From Lachnospiraceae bacterium UBA7110 (GTDB lineage: Bacteria > Bacillota > Clostridia > Lachnospirales > Lachnospiraceae), in assembly GCA_002492295.1 (NCBI GenBank), contig DKYC01000078.1, forward strand, positions 12,223 to 51,321: a stretch of DNA of 39,099 nucleotides, written 5' to 3'. Of this stretch, positions 8,385-15,910 are shown piece by piece. Position numbers and translations under genes: made by a program. Numbering within the stretch: position 1 is the first letter of the stretch; the number at the start of each line of letters is the position of its first letter. The notes beneath the pieces are model-generated. The model saw only the letters and a program-made list of their open reading frames with translations, had not been told where the DNA came from and did not search any database.

Positions 8385-9829
8385 TGCAAAAAGAAATTGA
8401 CTGGAATAACATAGACTTAAATTCAGAGCCGCCTGCGCAGGAACCGATGCGTCAATATTATTTTATGAAAAAGGCGCGCGAAATCGTGATGGAGGAGAGC
8501 AGAAAGCTTGGCAGGCGTCTTACGGCGGACGGGGAAACGTTTGGCTGTCAGATGAATGCAAAGGACAGCGAAAAACTAATCGGCATTCTTGGAACCATCG
8601 GCTTTGAAATGATTGACGATGAGTCGGCGGATTTGGTCTTTTACAATACCTGTACCGTGCGTGACAACGCAAACCAGCGGGTGTACGGGCGGCTTGGGCT
8701 TGTGCACAGCATGAAAAAGAAAAACCCGCACAAAAAAATTGCCCTGTGCGGCTGCATGATGCAGGAACCAGGTGTCATTGAAAAGATACAAAAAAGCTAC
8801 CCGTTTGTGGATTTGGTTTTCGGTACGCACAATATCTATAAATTTGCGGAGCTGCTCGTCACAATGTACCACTCCGACCGTATGGTTATTGACATTTGGA
8901 AGGATACAGACAAAATCGTGGAGGATTTACCTGCGCAGCGCAAGTACCCGTTTAAATCGGGTGTAAATATTATGTACGGCTGCAATAATTTTTGCAGCTA
9001 CTGTATTGTCCCATATGTACGTGGGCGGGAGAGGAGCCGCAATCCCAAAGATATTATCCGGGAAATTGAAGCGCTTGTGGCAGACGGCGTTGTGGAAGTG
9101 ATGCTGTTAGGGCAGAACGTCAATTCTTATGGAAAAACGCTGGATGAACCGATGAGCTTTGCCGGACTTTTGCAGGAAGTCGAAAAAATAGAAGGTCTAG
9201 AACGGATCCGTTTTATGACCTCGCACCCAAAAGACCTGTCTGACGAGCTGATACAGGTGATGAAAACTTCAAAAAAAATCTGCCGGCACCTGCACCTGCC
9301 GCTGCAGGCAGGATCCACGCGGATTTTGACGGCGATGAACAGACGCTACACCAAGGAGCAGTATTTGGAGCTTGCGCATAAAATCAGACGTGAAATCCCG
9401 GATATTTCCCTGACAACGGATATCATTGTCGGCTTTCCGGGCGAAACGGCAGCAGACGTAGATGAAACAATTGAAGTCGTAAAGGAAGTGGAGTATGATA
9501 ATGCCTTTACCTTTATTTACTCAAGGCGGACAGGCACCCCTGCGGCGGCAATGCCTAATCCGGTAAGCGACGCGGAAATTAAAGAAAATTTTGACCGTCT
9601 GTTAAAAGCCGTGCAGGAAACTGCAAGAAAACGTGTCGGGCGTCTGACCGGGGAAGTACACCGCGCGCTTGTGGAGGAAATTAACGAGCATGACTCCGCG
9701 CTTGTTTCCGGGCGGCTTTCCAACAACACAATCGTCCATTTTCCGGGTGACGCATCGCTGGTTGGAAAGCTTGTGAATGTAAAGCTTGTGGAAGCGCATG
9801 GATTTTATTATATCGGTGAATTGCAATAA
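8384..9829 (+). CDS. miaB: tRNA-2-methylthio-N6-dimethylallyladenosine synthase
   Basis: Radical-SAM methylthiotransferase that adds a methylthio group at C2 of i6A37 in tRNA, acting after MiaA. The 481-residue protein has an N-terminal extension of ~47 residues, as in Firmicutes MiaB. The MTTase domain supplies three cysteines for the auxiliary 4Fe-4S cluster: C55 (TFGCQMN), C90 (NTCTVR) and one of the cysteines in LCGCMMQ. The radical-SAM motif is C200-x3-C204-x2-C207 (YGCNNFCSYCIVPYVRG). A TRAM RNA-binding domain ends the protein. Its start overlaps the stop of the secreted-protein gene by one base. miaA, the enzyme for the preceding step, is at 25709. An accessory block separates this gene from mutS. 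Confidence 0.97.
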   Translation: MQKEIDWNNIDLNSEPPAQEPMRQYYFMKKAREIVMEESRKLGRRLTADGETFGCQMNAKDSEKLIGILGTIGFEMIDDESADLVFYNTCTVRDNANQRVYGRLGLVHSMKKKNPHKKIALCGCMMQEPGVIEKIQKSYPFVDLVFGTHNIYKFAELLVTMYHSDRMVIDIWKDTDKIVEDLPAQRKYPFKSGVNIMYGCNNFCSYCIVPYVRGRERSRNPKDIIREIEALVADGVVEVMLLGQNVNSYGKTLDEPMSFAGLLQEVEKIEGLERIRFMTSHPKDLSDELIQVMKTSKKICRHLHLPLQAGSTRILTAMNRRYTKEQYLELAHKIRREIPDISLTTDIIVGFPGETAADVDETIEVVKEVEYDNAFTFIYSRRTGTPAAAMPNPVSDAEIKENFDRLLKAVQETARKRVGRLTGEVHRALVEEINEHDSALVSGRLSNNTIVHFPGDASLVGKLVNVKLVEAHGFYYIGELQ

Positions 9830-9923
9830 CAGACTTCCTGTTTTCTGTTATGCACAAAAATGAGAGAATAAAAATGTAAAAATTGTAAAAAATGCGAAAA
9901 AAAGTGGTATGTTCAGCAATTGA

Positions 9924-9932
9924 TGTTATAAT
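9924..9932 (+). promoter_or_regulatory. Predicted extended -10 promoter of the chemoreceptor gene
   Basis: TGT followed by TATAAT (9927-9932) is a perfect extended -10 element. No good -35 is seen, which is acceptable for this class. Transcription would start near 9939, at the edge of an AT-rich inverted repeat. No sigma-28-type chemotaxis promoter was recognised. Confidence 0.45.
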
Positions 9933-9939
9933 GAATGTG

Positions 9940-9977
9940 ATATATAATTTATTCAAACTATATAAAAAATTATATAT
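9940..9977. repeat. AT-only inverted repeat in the chemoreceptor leader
   Basis: Eleven-base arms, ATATATAATTT (9940-9950) and AAATTATATAT (9967-9977), are perfect complements around a 16-base loop. It sits between the predicted transcription start and the AGGAGG at 9993. It could be a weak 5' RNA hairpin or simply AT-rich leader. Confidence 0.35.
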
Positions 9978-10004
9978 AAATTGTAAAATTGCAGGAGGTT
10001 CGGT

Positions 10005-11810
10005 ATGAAGGGTGGAAGTGTAAAACGCTCATTGGTTCTGATGTCGCTTATTCTTGTCCTGATGTCTGTTATCGTGATAGGCGGCGTTGCAATCTTAGGG
10101 ATTGAATCCATGTCAAAAATGGCAAACAGTGATTATGAGAATGCAAAAATCGAAGGCTATGACAGTGAAATAACGTCGCAGGTTCAGGCAGTGCTCAGCA
10201 TTTTGCAAAGCGAATATGAAAAGGTGCAAAGAGGAGAGCTGTCAGAGGACGAGGCAAAGCATGAGGCATCGGAAATCGTGCGTGCCATGCGTTACGGTGA
10301 CGACGGCAGCGGATATTTTTGGATAGACGATACTGATTATATTCTTGTCATGCACCCGATTTTGCCGGAGCAGGAAGGAAACAACAGATATACACTGGAA
10401 GACCCTAATGGTACAATGATTATCCAAAGCATTTATTCTGTATGTACAGGCGCTGAGAAAGGCGGTTTTAATGAATTTTATTTTACGAAATCGGACGGCG
10501 TTACTGTCGCGCCCAAGCGTGCATACTCGGCAATGTTTGAGCCGTGGAACTGGATGATTTCCACGGGAAATTATATTGATGATATGGAAGCGGATATGGA
10601 AAGTGTCAAATCAGCTATCGATAAAACAGGTTCACGAATGGAAGTCGTCATGGTTGCAGCCGGAATCGTCATCGCAGTTGCGGCAATGTTTGTGGCAGTT
10701 ATTTATGGTAACATTATCTGTGCACCGCTTATTAAAATCCAAAAGCTTGCGGACCGTATGGCGGTAGGGGATTTGTCTTCCAATGTGGAAATACATAGCA
10801 ACAATGAATACGGAAGAACCGGAAAAGCACTCAACGACGCACAGACACAGATGGTTGGTCTGATTGGCAATATTAAAAATACGTCGATGGATTTGGAAAA
10901 CGCCGTATCCAATTTTTCCGACAATTTTTCCCACATGGACGAGTCGATTCAGAATGTTTCCATTGCAATTAATGAGATTGCACAAAACATTAATACACAG
11001 GCAGAATCAACCACAACGGCATCTGACAATGTGGAGCATATGGCGGAAGGAATTGCCGAGACTGCGCAAGAGATTACGGCGTTGGAGGAAAATGCCGAGA
11101 TTATGGCGGACCGTTCGACGAAATCCATGGATTCCTTTAAGCAGTTAATTGATATTAATGAAAAGACGAAGGTTGACATTGATTCCATGTACACACAGAC
11201 GGAAAGCAATAACGAAGCCGTCAACAGAATTCGCGAAGCGGCAGGCTTGATTGGTGATATTGCGGAACAGACAAATCTGCTGTCGCTAAATGCTTCGATT
11301 GAGGCGGCGAGGGCAGGCGAGGCAGGAAAAGGATTTTCCGTAGTCGCGGAAGAAATCGGAAAGCTTGCGCAGCAGTCGGACGATACGGTCGGACAGATTA
11401 CGGCGATTATAGAGGAACTTACTGCAAATTCGGAAAATTCAATGCATCTTATGAAGGAAATGAGTGAGGCGTCCGACGTACAGGTTGGCGTAATCGAGCA
11501 GACGCAGTCCATGTTTATGGAGCTTAAAGATGCCTCTGACGCGTGTGCGGCTTCTATCAGGGCAATTGGCGAAAAGATGGACAACTTAAACGCGCAAAGA
11601 GAGTCCATTACCGACATAATTGTCACATTGAATAATATTGCGACGGATAACGCGTCTTCGACACAGGAGACCTCTGCGATGGCTTCTGAGCTTGGGAATG
11701 CGGTGAACCAGTCGTCACAGCTTGTACAGTCGCTGGCAGATGATGTGAATATACTGACTGAGAATTTAAACATCTTTAAACTCAGGGCAGAGGAATCAAA
11801 TGGAAATTAA
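10005..11810 (+). CDS. Methyl-accepting chemotaxis protein with extracellular Cache domain
   Basis: Membrane chemoreceptor of 601 residues. It has a transmembrane helix at about 9-32, then an outside ligand-binding domain of the single-Cache type (about 40-205, with GDDGSGYFWIDDTDYILVMH and the late WNWMISTGNYIDDM). A second transmembrane helix lies at about 213-236, then a HAMP linker (PLIKIQKLADRMAVGDLSS), then a long coiled-coil signalling domain. The conserved hairpin tip that contacts CheW and CheA is at about 417-452 (IAEQTNLLSLNASIEAARAG, then EAGKGFSVVAEEIGKLAQQ). AGGAGG at 9993 precedes ATG 10005. The ligand is unknown; Cache domains of this type often bind small organic acids or amino acids. 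No che or flagellar genes are in the window. A soluble PocR receptor gene follows after 66 bases. Confidence 0.93.
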   Translation: MKGGSVKRSLVLMSLILVLMSVIVIGGVAILGIESMSKMANSDYENAKIEGYDSEITSQVQAVLSILQSEYEKVQRGELSEDEAKHEASEIVRAMRYGDDGSGYFWIDDTDYILVMHPILPEQEGNNRYTLEDPNGTMIIQSIYSVCTGAEKGGFNEFYFTKSDGVTVAPKRAYSAMFEPWNWMISTGNYIDDMEADMESVKSAIDKTGSRMEVVMVAAGIVIAVAAMFVAVIYGNIICAPLIKIQKLADRMAVGDLSSNVEIHSNNEYGRTGKALNDAQTQMVGLIGNIKNTSMDLENAVSNFSDNFSHMDESIQNVSIAINEIAQNINTQAESTTTASDNVEHMAEGIAETAQEITALEENAEIMADRSTKSMDSFKQLIDINEKTKVDIDSMYTQTESNNEAVNRIREAAGLIGDIAEQTNLLSLNASIEAARAGEAGKGFSVVAEEIGKLAQQSDDTVGQITAIIEELTANSENSMHLMKEMSEASDVQVGVIEQTQSMFMELKDASDACAASIRAIGEKMDNLNAQRESITDIIVTLNNIATDNASSTQETSAMASELGNAVNQSSQLVQSLADDVNILTENLNIFKLRAEESNGN

Positions 11811-11876
11811 CAGGCATCAGCAGGGAACATTTTTACAACGGGTAAATTATTTTAATGGAAGGATAAGGTAGACAAA

Positions 11877-12650
11877 ATGAAAATTCAGGATTTCTGTGAC
11901 ATGGGTAAATTTGAGGATATTATGGCGAACTGGGCAAAATGTACGGGTCTTGCTACCGTTGCGGTAGGTGATGACGGCAAGTACATCAGCGGATGTTATA
12001 ATTTTACGGACTTTTGTATTAAATATACAAGAGGCAGTGCGGAAGGATGTAAGAGATGTGAAAAGAATGACAGGGAAGGGAAAGGCGTATATAGCTGTCA
12101 CGCAGGACTGGTAGATTTTGGTATTCCGATTACACTGGATGACGGTACGGTGCTTGGAAGTATCATCGGCGGTCAGGTGCTGCCTGAAAATCCTGACGAG
12201 GACAAGTTCCGTGCAACGGCAAGGGAGCTTGGTATTGATGAGGATAAGTATATTGAGGCATTGAAGAAGGTATCCGTAAAATCGAGGGATGAAATAGAAG
12301 CGTCAGCGAATCTTTTGGGTGATGTTATCAATATGTTCGTGCGCGCAAGCTATTCCACATACAAAAACCAGGATATTCTTGGCAATTTAAAGGAGGGTAT
12401 CCAAAAAGCAGCTGACCAGGTCGTAATTGCCAATGAGAGCAGAAAACAGATTGAGGCATTCAGCAGCAGACAGAAGATCCTTGCCCTGAATGCAAGTATT
12501 GAGGCGGCAAGGGCAGGCGAGAGCGGAAAGGGTTTTGCGGTTGTGGCAACGGAAGTAAAGAAGCTTGCCGAGGGTATGGCGGAAACGAGTACAACAATCA
12601 AGAATGCGCTTGATGCCGTTACGGAGACAGTTATGAGTTTAAATAAGTAA
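11877..12650 (+). CDS. Soluble PocR-domain receptor with minimal chemotaxis signalling tip
   Basis: A 257-residue cytoplasmic protein without transmembrane segments. Residues ~4-157 form a PocR ligand-binding domain (Pfam PocR, predicted by sequence analysis to sense small hydrocarbon-like metabolites). Its cysteines C40, C47, C58, C61 and C74 plus H75 (GCKRCEKND; YSCHAGLVDFGIPI) could bind a metal. Residues ~165-257 are a short helical segment whose centre matches the MCP hairpin tip (KILALNASIEAARAG, then ESGKGFAVVATEVKKLAEG). This signalling part is only about 90 residues, far shorter than in the preceding receptor, and lacks long methylation helices. It may insert into receptor arrays as an adaptor or signal alone. 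It lies 66 bases after the membrane receptor and ends before a strong terminator. Confidence 0.9.
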   Translation: MKIQDFCDMGKFEDIMANWAKCTGLATVAVGDDGKYISGCYNFTDFCIKYTRGSAEGCKRCEKNDREGKGVYSCHAGLVDFGIPITLDDGTVLGSIIGGQVLPENPDEDKFRATARELGIDEDKYIEALKKVSVKSRDEIEASANLLGDVINMFVRASYSTYKNQDILGNLKEGIQKAADQVVIANESRKQIEAFSSRQKILALNASIEAARAGESGKGFAVVATEVKKLAEGMAETSTTIKNALDAVTETVMSLNK

Positions 12651-12675
12651 AGTCAATAGGACAGGGCGAATCCAG

Positions 12676-12725
12676 AAAAACACTATGTAGCGTCAACACA
12701 ACGACACGCTGCCATAGTGTTTTTT
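12676..12725 (+). terminator. Strong intrinsic terminator after the receptor pair
   Basis: AAAAACACTATG (12676-12687) pairs perfectly with CATAGTGTTTTT (12713-12724), and the T tract runs on to 12725. An inner AGCGT/ACGCT helix (12689-12693 with 12706-12710) extends the hairpin. Because the outer arms are A-rich and T-rich, it could work in both directions. It isolates the receptor genes from the regulator-exporter operon. Confidence 0.85.
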
Positions 12726-12744
12726 GTATGCAATACGCATGCAG

Positions 12745-12761
12745 CTCAACGTTCCGTTGAG
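12745..12761. promoter_or_regulatory. Dyad, candidate operator upstream of the regulator gene
   Basis: CTCAACG (12745-12751), a 3-base centre, and CGTTGAG (12755-12761) form a perfect 7-bp dyad of 17 bases, the size typical of XRE-family operators. It lies about 30 bases upstream of the predicted -35. Its use by the downstream regulator is inference. Confidence 0.4.
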
Positions 12762-12791
12762 TATGGGGAACTGTAATCGAATAGAACGTTA

Positions 12792-12821
12792 TTGCGGAAA
12801 AAGGACAATATTGTGTATACT
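12792..12821 (+). promoter_or_regulatory. Predicted promoter of the regulator-exporter operon, with internal palindrome
   Basis: TTGCGG (12792-12797), an 18-base spacer, and TATACT (12816-12821). Transcription would start near 12828, giving a leader of only ~13 bases that carries GGTGAGGG. The spacer holds the perfect palindrome ACAATATTGT (12805-12814), placed where a repressor would block RNA polymerase. Autoregulation is plausible but untested. Confidence 0.45.
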
Positions 12822-12840
12822 GATGATAGAGGTGAGGGAG

Positions 12841-14103
12841 ATGTTCGATAAAGAAAAGATTGGAAAAACAATTGCATTTTATAGGAAAGAACAGGGACTG
12901 ACGCAAAAAGAACTGGCGGATCGTCTCCATATTTCCTATCAGGCAGTATCTAAGTGGGAGGTTGGCGCAGGAATACCGACGGTGGAAATGCTATGCGAGC
13001 TCTCTGTAATTTTTCACGTTTCGGTTGACGCTCTGCTAAATGACGAACAGTGGGATTACCGGATGCTTTCGTATCGTGATATTGGGCTTGACACCCGAAA
13101 GCTCCATACATTAAAGCAGGAGCTGCTTGGGTTCAATACAAAGGATGAACACTTAATTTATGCCAATTATGCGGACACGGCAGTCTTTCAAATGGAGTTG
13201 TCAGCGTATCGGGATCCTGCATTTTCCATGATTACGTGTGTTCCCGGCTCGAAGGAACAGCTTGCAATCCTGCATGGCTATGATAGGGAAATCTGCATGG
13301 ATACGGCAGTCAGCGGAATCAACTTCCTGTTGCAATACGGTATGAAGCCGGTGATTTTAAAAGCAAATGTTTTGTGTTCCGGGGAACGGCATGACCGTCT
13401 TCGCAAAATGGCAGCTGCATTTCGGGATATCTGCGCGGAAAATGATATTTTGTTTGCCGGAATGGAAATTTCGGCGCAGCCGCTTAACTATAAACAGGAA
13501 GAGTTTCATATTATGGCTTCTCTATTCGGCGTGGTGGAAAAAGAAGAAATACCCCATTGGGGACATATCCAAAATGGCGATGTTGTAATCGGCATCCAAA
13601 CGACAGGGATTGACGGAACCAATTATCCTTTTATAAAGGTTATGGCGGACCGGAACAAAAACCTGTTCCATGAACGGCTGGCAAACGGTAATTTGGTTCT
13701 TGATGAAATTCTGAAAGTAAATTCAGCTTATACCCATGAGATTTTACATCTGCAGAAAGAAAAACTGCTCCATGCAGTACATCGTGTCAACAATTGTATG
13801 TTTCATCGGAAAATGGGGCGGTTTCTTCCCGAGAACCTTAATATATCCATAGATTTATCTGCAATTCCGGTCACGGATTTATACCGGTTCCTTTACTGTC
13901 AGGATATGATTGGACGTAATGTATTCCACTATCATTTCCATTTTGGGATTGGAATGCTTGTAATTGTCTCCAAAGAGGACAAGGAGCGTGCAATGGAGAT
14001 TATCTCGCAGTATCATCCGTGTTACTGTATTGGGGGCGCTGAAAAATGTCGCAGTAAGGACCATTATGATGGTTTTTTGGAAAAGGGGGAGATACAATGG
14101 TGA
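12841..14103 (+). CDS. HTH regulator fused to a degenerate PurM (AIR synthase) domain
   Basis: A 420-residue protein. Residues ~5-66 are an XRE-type helix-turn-helix (GLTQKELADRLHISYQAVSK, then WEVGAGIPTVEMLCELSVIF). Residues ~77-400 align along their length with AIR synthase PurM: SYRDIGLDTRKL with the PurM N-terminus, then AVSGINFLLQYGMKPVIL, GVVEKEEI, NGDVVIGIQTTG, RFLPENLNISIDLSAIPV, FHFGIGMLVIVSKED, and YCIGG. PurM's catalytic GTDGVGTK is replaced here by CVPGSKEQ (133-140), GGETAEMPG by AGMEISAQP, and the Asp of the VND motif is gone, so catalysis is unlikely. The domain probably senses a ligand. ATG 12841 is chosen because GGTGAGGG precedes it and the HTH begins there. Its stop overlaps the first ABC gene by 7 bases, so it probably controls the exporter. 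Confidence 0.88.
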   Translation: MFDKEKIGKTIAFYRKEQGLTQKELADRLHISYQAVSKWEVGAGIPTVEMLCELSVIFHVSVDALLNDEQWDYRMLSYRDIGLDTRKLHTLKQELLGFNTKDEHLIYANYADTAVFQMELSAYRDPAFSMITCVPGSKEQLAILHGYDREICMDTAVSGINFLLQYGMKPVILKANVLCSGERHDRLRKMAAAFRDICAENDILFAGMEISAQPLNYKQEEFHIMASLFGVVEKEEIPHWGHIQNGDVVIGIQTTGIDGTNYPFIKVMADRNKNLFHERLANGNLVLDEILKVNSAYTHEILHLQKEKLLHAVHRVNNCMFHRKMGRFLPENLNISIDLSAIPVTDLYRFLYCQDMIGRNVFHYHFHFGIGMLVIVSKEDKERAMEIISQYHPCYCIGGAEKCRSKDHYDGFLEKGEIQW

Positions 14104-15872
14104 CGGGAAGGAAACAAAAATTCTGGTGGAAGGCAATGAAAACGCATCTGTGGCTTTTGATTGGCTATATTGCACTTGCATATGTCTTGAATCAGATTAT
14201 CATTTATGGAAATGATGTTATTGCAAGAGCGGCAGACCAAGTGCTTTTGGGACAGCAGACCGCAATAGGGTACTTGCTGAAGGCGCTTGCGGGACTGGCG
14301 GTTTGCGGTGCAGCAGCTGCATTTGGAAAAAGTCTTTGCGCCGGGGTATACAACGCGTCAATCCAACGGGATGTCAAGAATGATTTATGTGCCCATATCT
14401 TGGAGCTTCCGATTGGTTATTTTGAGAAAAACGGCTCTGGCGGCATAATGACAAAGCTGTCATCGGATATGAATGCAATCGGTCTTTTTTTCTCGGAGGT
14501 TTTGCCGACATTACTGATTGATTTGATTACAGTGCTTACCATAACTGTTTATTTTATCAAAATGGATATCCTGCTGATTGTGATTTTATTTGCAAGCTAT
14601 CCTTTGATGCTGATTGTGGCAGACCGTCTGTCAAAGCGCCTGGCAAACATTGCGAGAGGCTTCCGCACACGCATGGATGACCGCACGCAGGCAGCTTATG
14701 ACGTTATTCAGGGTATTTCAGTGGGGAGGAGCTACAATTTATATAACATCATGAAGAAACGCCTTGATACGGTTATTGATGATATTGCGGCACACGCGTG
14801 GAAAAGTACGCGGATTTCATCACTTGGGTGGCTGTTAAAGGGGACGATTACGAATATACCGGTGGTCGGATGTTATTTTTTCGCCCTGAATGAGACCCTA
14901 AACGGTCGGATTACGACAGGTGAAATGCTTGCGTTTACGGTATTGCTTGGAAGGATTCTGACACCAATCGGCAATCTTGTTTTTTGCCTGAATGAAATTC
15001 GGGAGGCAGGCGTTGCTTTTGAGCGTGTGCAGGCGATTTTTGAGGAACAGACAGAATATCAGGGGATTACTGCGGTGCAGGAAGAAACTGTTCTGACGGA
15101 CAGTATGACCAATCATAATCTGGCAATCTGCTGGGAGAATGTTACATTTTCCTATCAGGAAGGTCATCCTGTCCTCCGAGGCGTTTCTTTTGAGGCAAAG
15201 AAGGGCGAGACCATTGCCTTTGTCGGCGGTTCAGGAGAAGGAAAAAGTACGATTATGAAATTATTGTGTGGTTTTTATCCAAAAGAGAGCGGAAGTTTCC
15301 TGCTTTATGGCAAGGCGTATGAGGACTGGGGGCTTTCGGCTGCACGAGCCTGCTTTTCACTGGTATCACAGGATGTTTTTTTATTTCCTGTCAGTGTTTG
15401 GGAAAATGTCGCATACGGGAAAAAGGGTGCCGCAAAAGCAGATGTTATAGAGGCTTGCAAAAACGCAAATATCCATGCGTTCATTGAGCAGCTTCCACAA
15501 GGGTATGACACGCTTGTCGGGGAACGCGGCGTGCGGTTATCAGGTGGGGAACGCCAGCGTATTTCCATTGCACGCGCCTTTCTAAAGGACGCTCCGGTTT
15601 TGCTTTTGGATGAGCCGACTGCCGCGGTGGATGAGGGAACGGAACGGCTGATCCAGGAAGCGATTACACGTATATCAAAGGGGCGTACGGTACTGATTGT
15701 CGCACACAGGCTTTCGACAATAGCCAATGCCGATTGCATTTATGTAATCGAGCAGGGGGCTGTTGCAGAGTTTGGGAAACATAAAGCGTTGATGGAGCGT
15801 CATGGGGCATACGAACGACTGATGCAGTGCAAAGGACAGCGCTCTTCATTGGAATTTGGGATTGTGCATTGA
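14097..15872 (+). CDS. ABC exporter half-transporter, subunit 1
   Basis: A 591-residue half-transporter with an N-terminal type-1 exporter membrane domain of about six helices (residues ~18-320) and a C-terminal nucleotide-binding domain. The Walker A is GGSGEGKST (from residue 377), the signature is LSGGERQ (481-487), the Walker B is LLLDEP with catalytic E506, and the H-loop is IVAHRLST. It should pair with the next gene's product as a heterodimer exporting an unknown substrate (drug, peptide or lipid-like). The ATG at 14097 overlaps the regulator's TGA at 14101-14103, and AAGGGGG at about 14082-14088 serves as ribosome site. The overlap suggests translational coupling. Nothing nearby encodes a peptide substrate. 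Confidence 0.92.
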   Translation: MVTGRKQKFWWKAMKTHLWLLIGYIALAYVLNQIIIYGNDVIARAADQVLLGQQTAIGYLLKALAGLAVCGAAAAFGKSLCAGVYNASIQRDVKNDLCAHILELPIGYFEKNGSGGIMTKLSSDMNAIGLFFSEVLPTLLIDLITVLTITVYFIKMDILLIVILFASYPLMLIVADRLSKRLANIARGFRTRMDDRTQAAYDVIQGISVGRSYNLYNIMKKRLDTVIDDIAAHAWKSTRISSLGWLLKGTITNIPVVGCYFFALNETLNGRITTGEMLAFTVLLGRILTPIGNLVFCLNEIREAGVAFERVQAIFEEQTEYQGITAVQEETVLTDSMTNHNLAICWENVTFSYQEGHPVLRGVSFEAKKGETIAFVGGSGEGKSTIMKLLCGFYPKESGSFLLYGKAYEDWGLSAARACFSLVSQDVFLFPVSVWENVAYGKKGAAKADVIEACKNANIHAFIEQLPQGYDTLVGERGVRLSGGERQRISIARAFLKDAPVLLLDEPTAAVDEGTERLIQEAITRISKGRTVLIVAHRLSTIANADCIYVIEQGAVAEFGKHKALMERHGAYERLMQCKGQRSSLEFGIVH

Positions 15873-15910
15873 ATTGAGTCGCAGCGAGGCTGCAGGTATG
15901 GAGGATTAAA

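Noticed and set aside
9826..9851. ATAACAG/CTGTTAT hairpin as a terminator for miaB
   Set aside because: Only 7 AT-rich pairs with a 12-base loop and no following T tract.
10949..11773. 274-residue open frame on the minus strand
   Set aside because: It is the complement of the chemoreceptor coding region, rich in Ser/Ala/Ile from reversed coiled-coil codons, with no recognisable domain.
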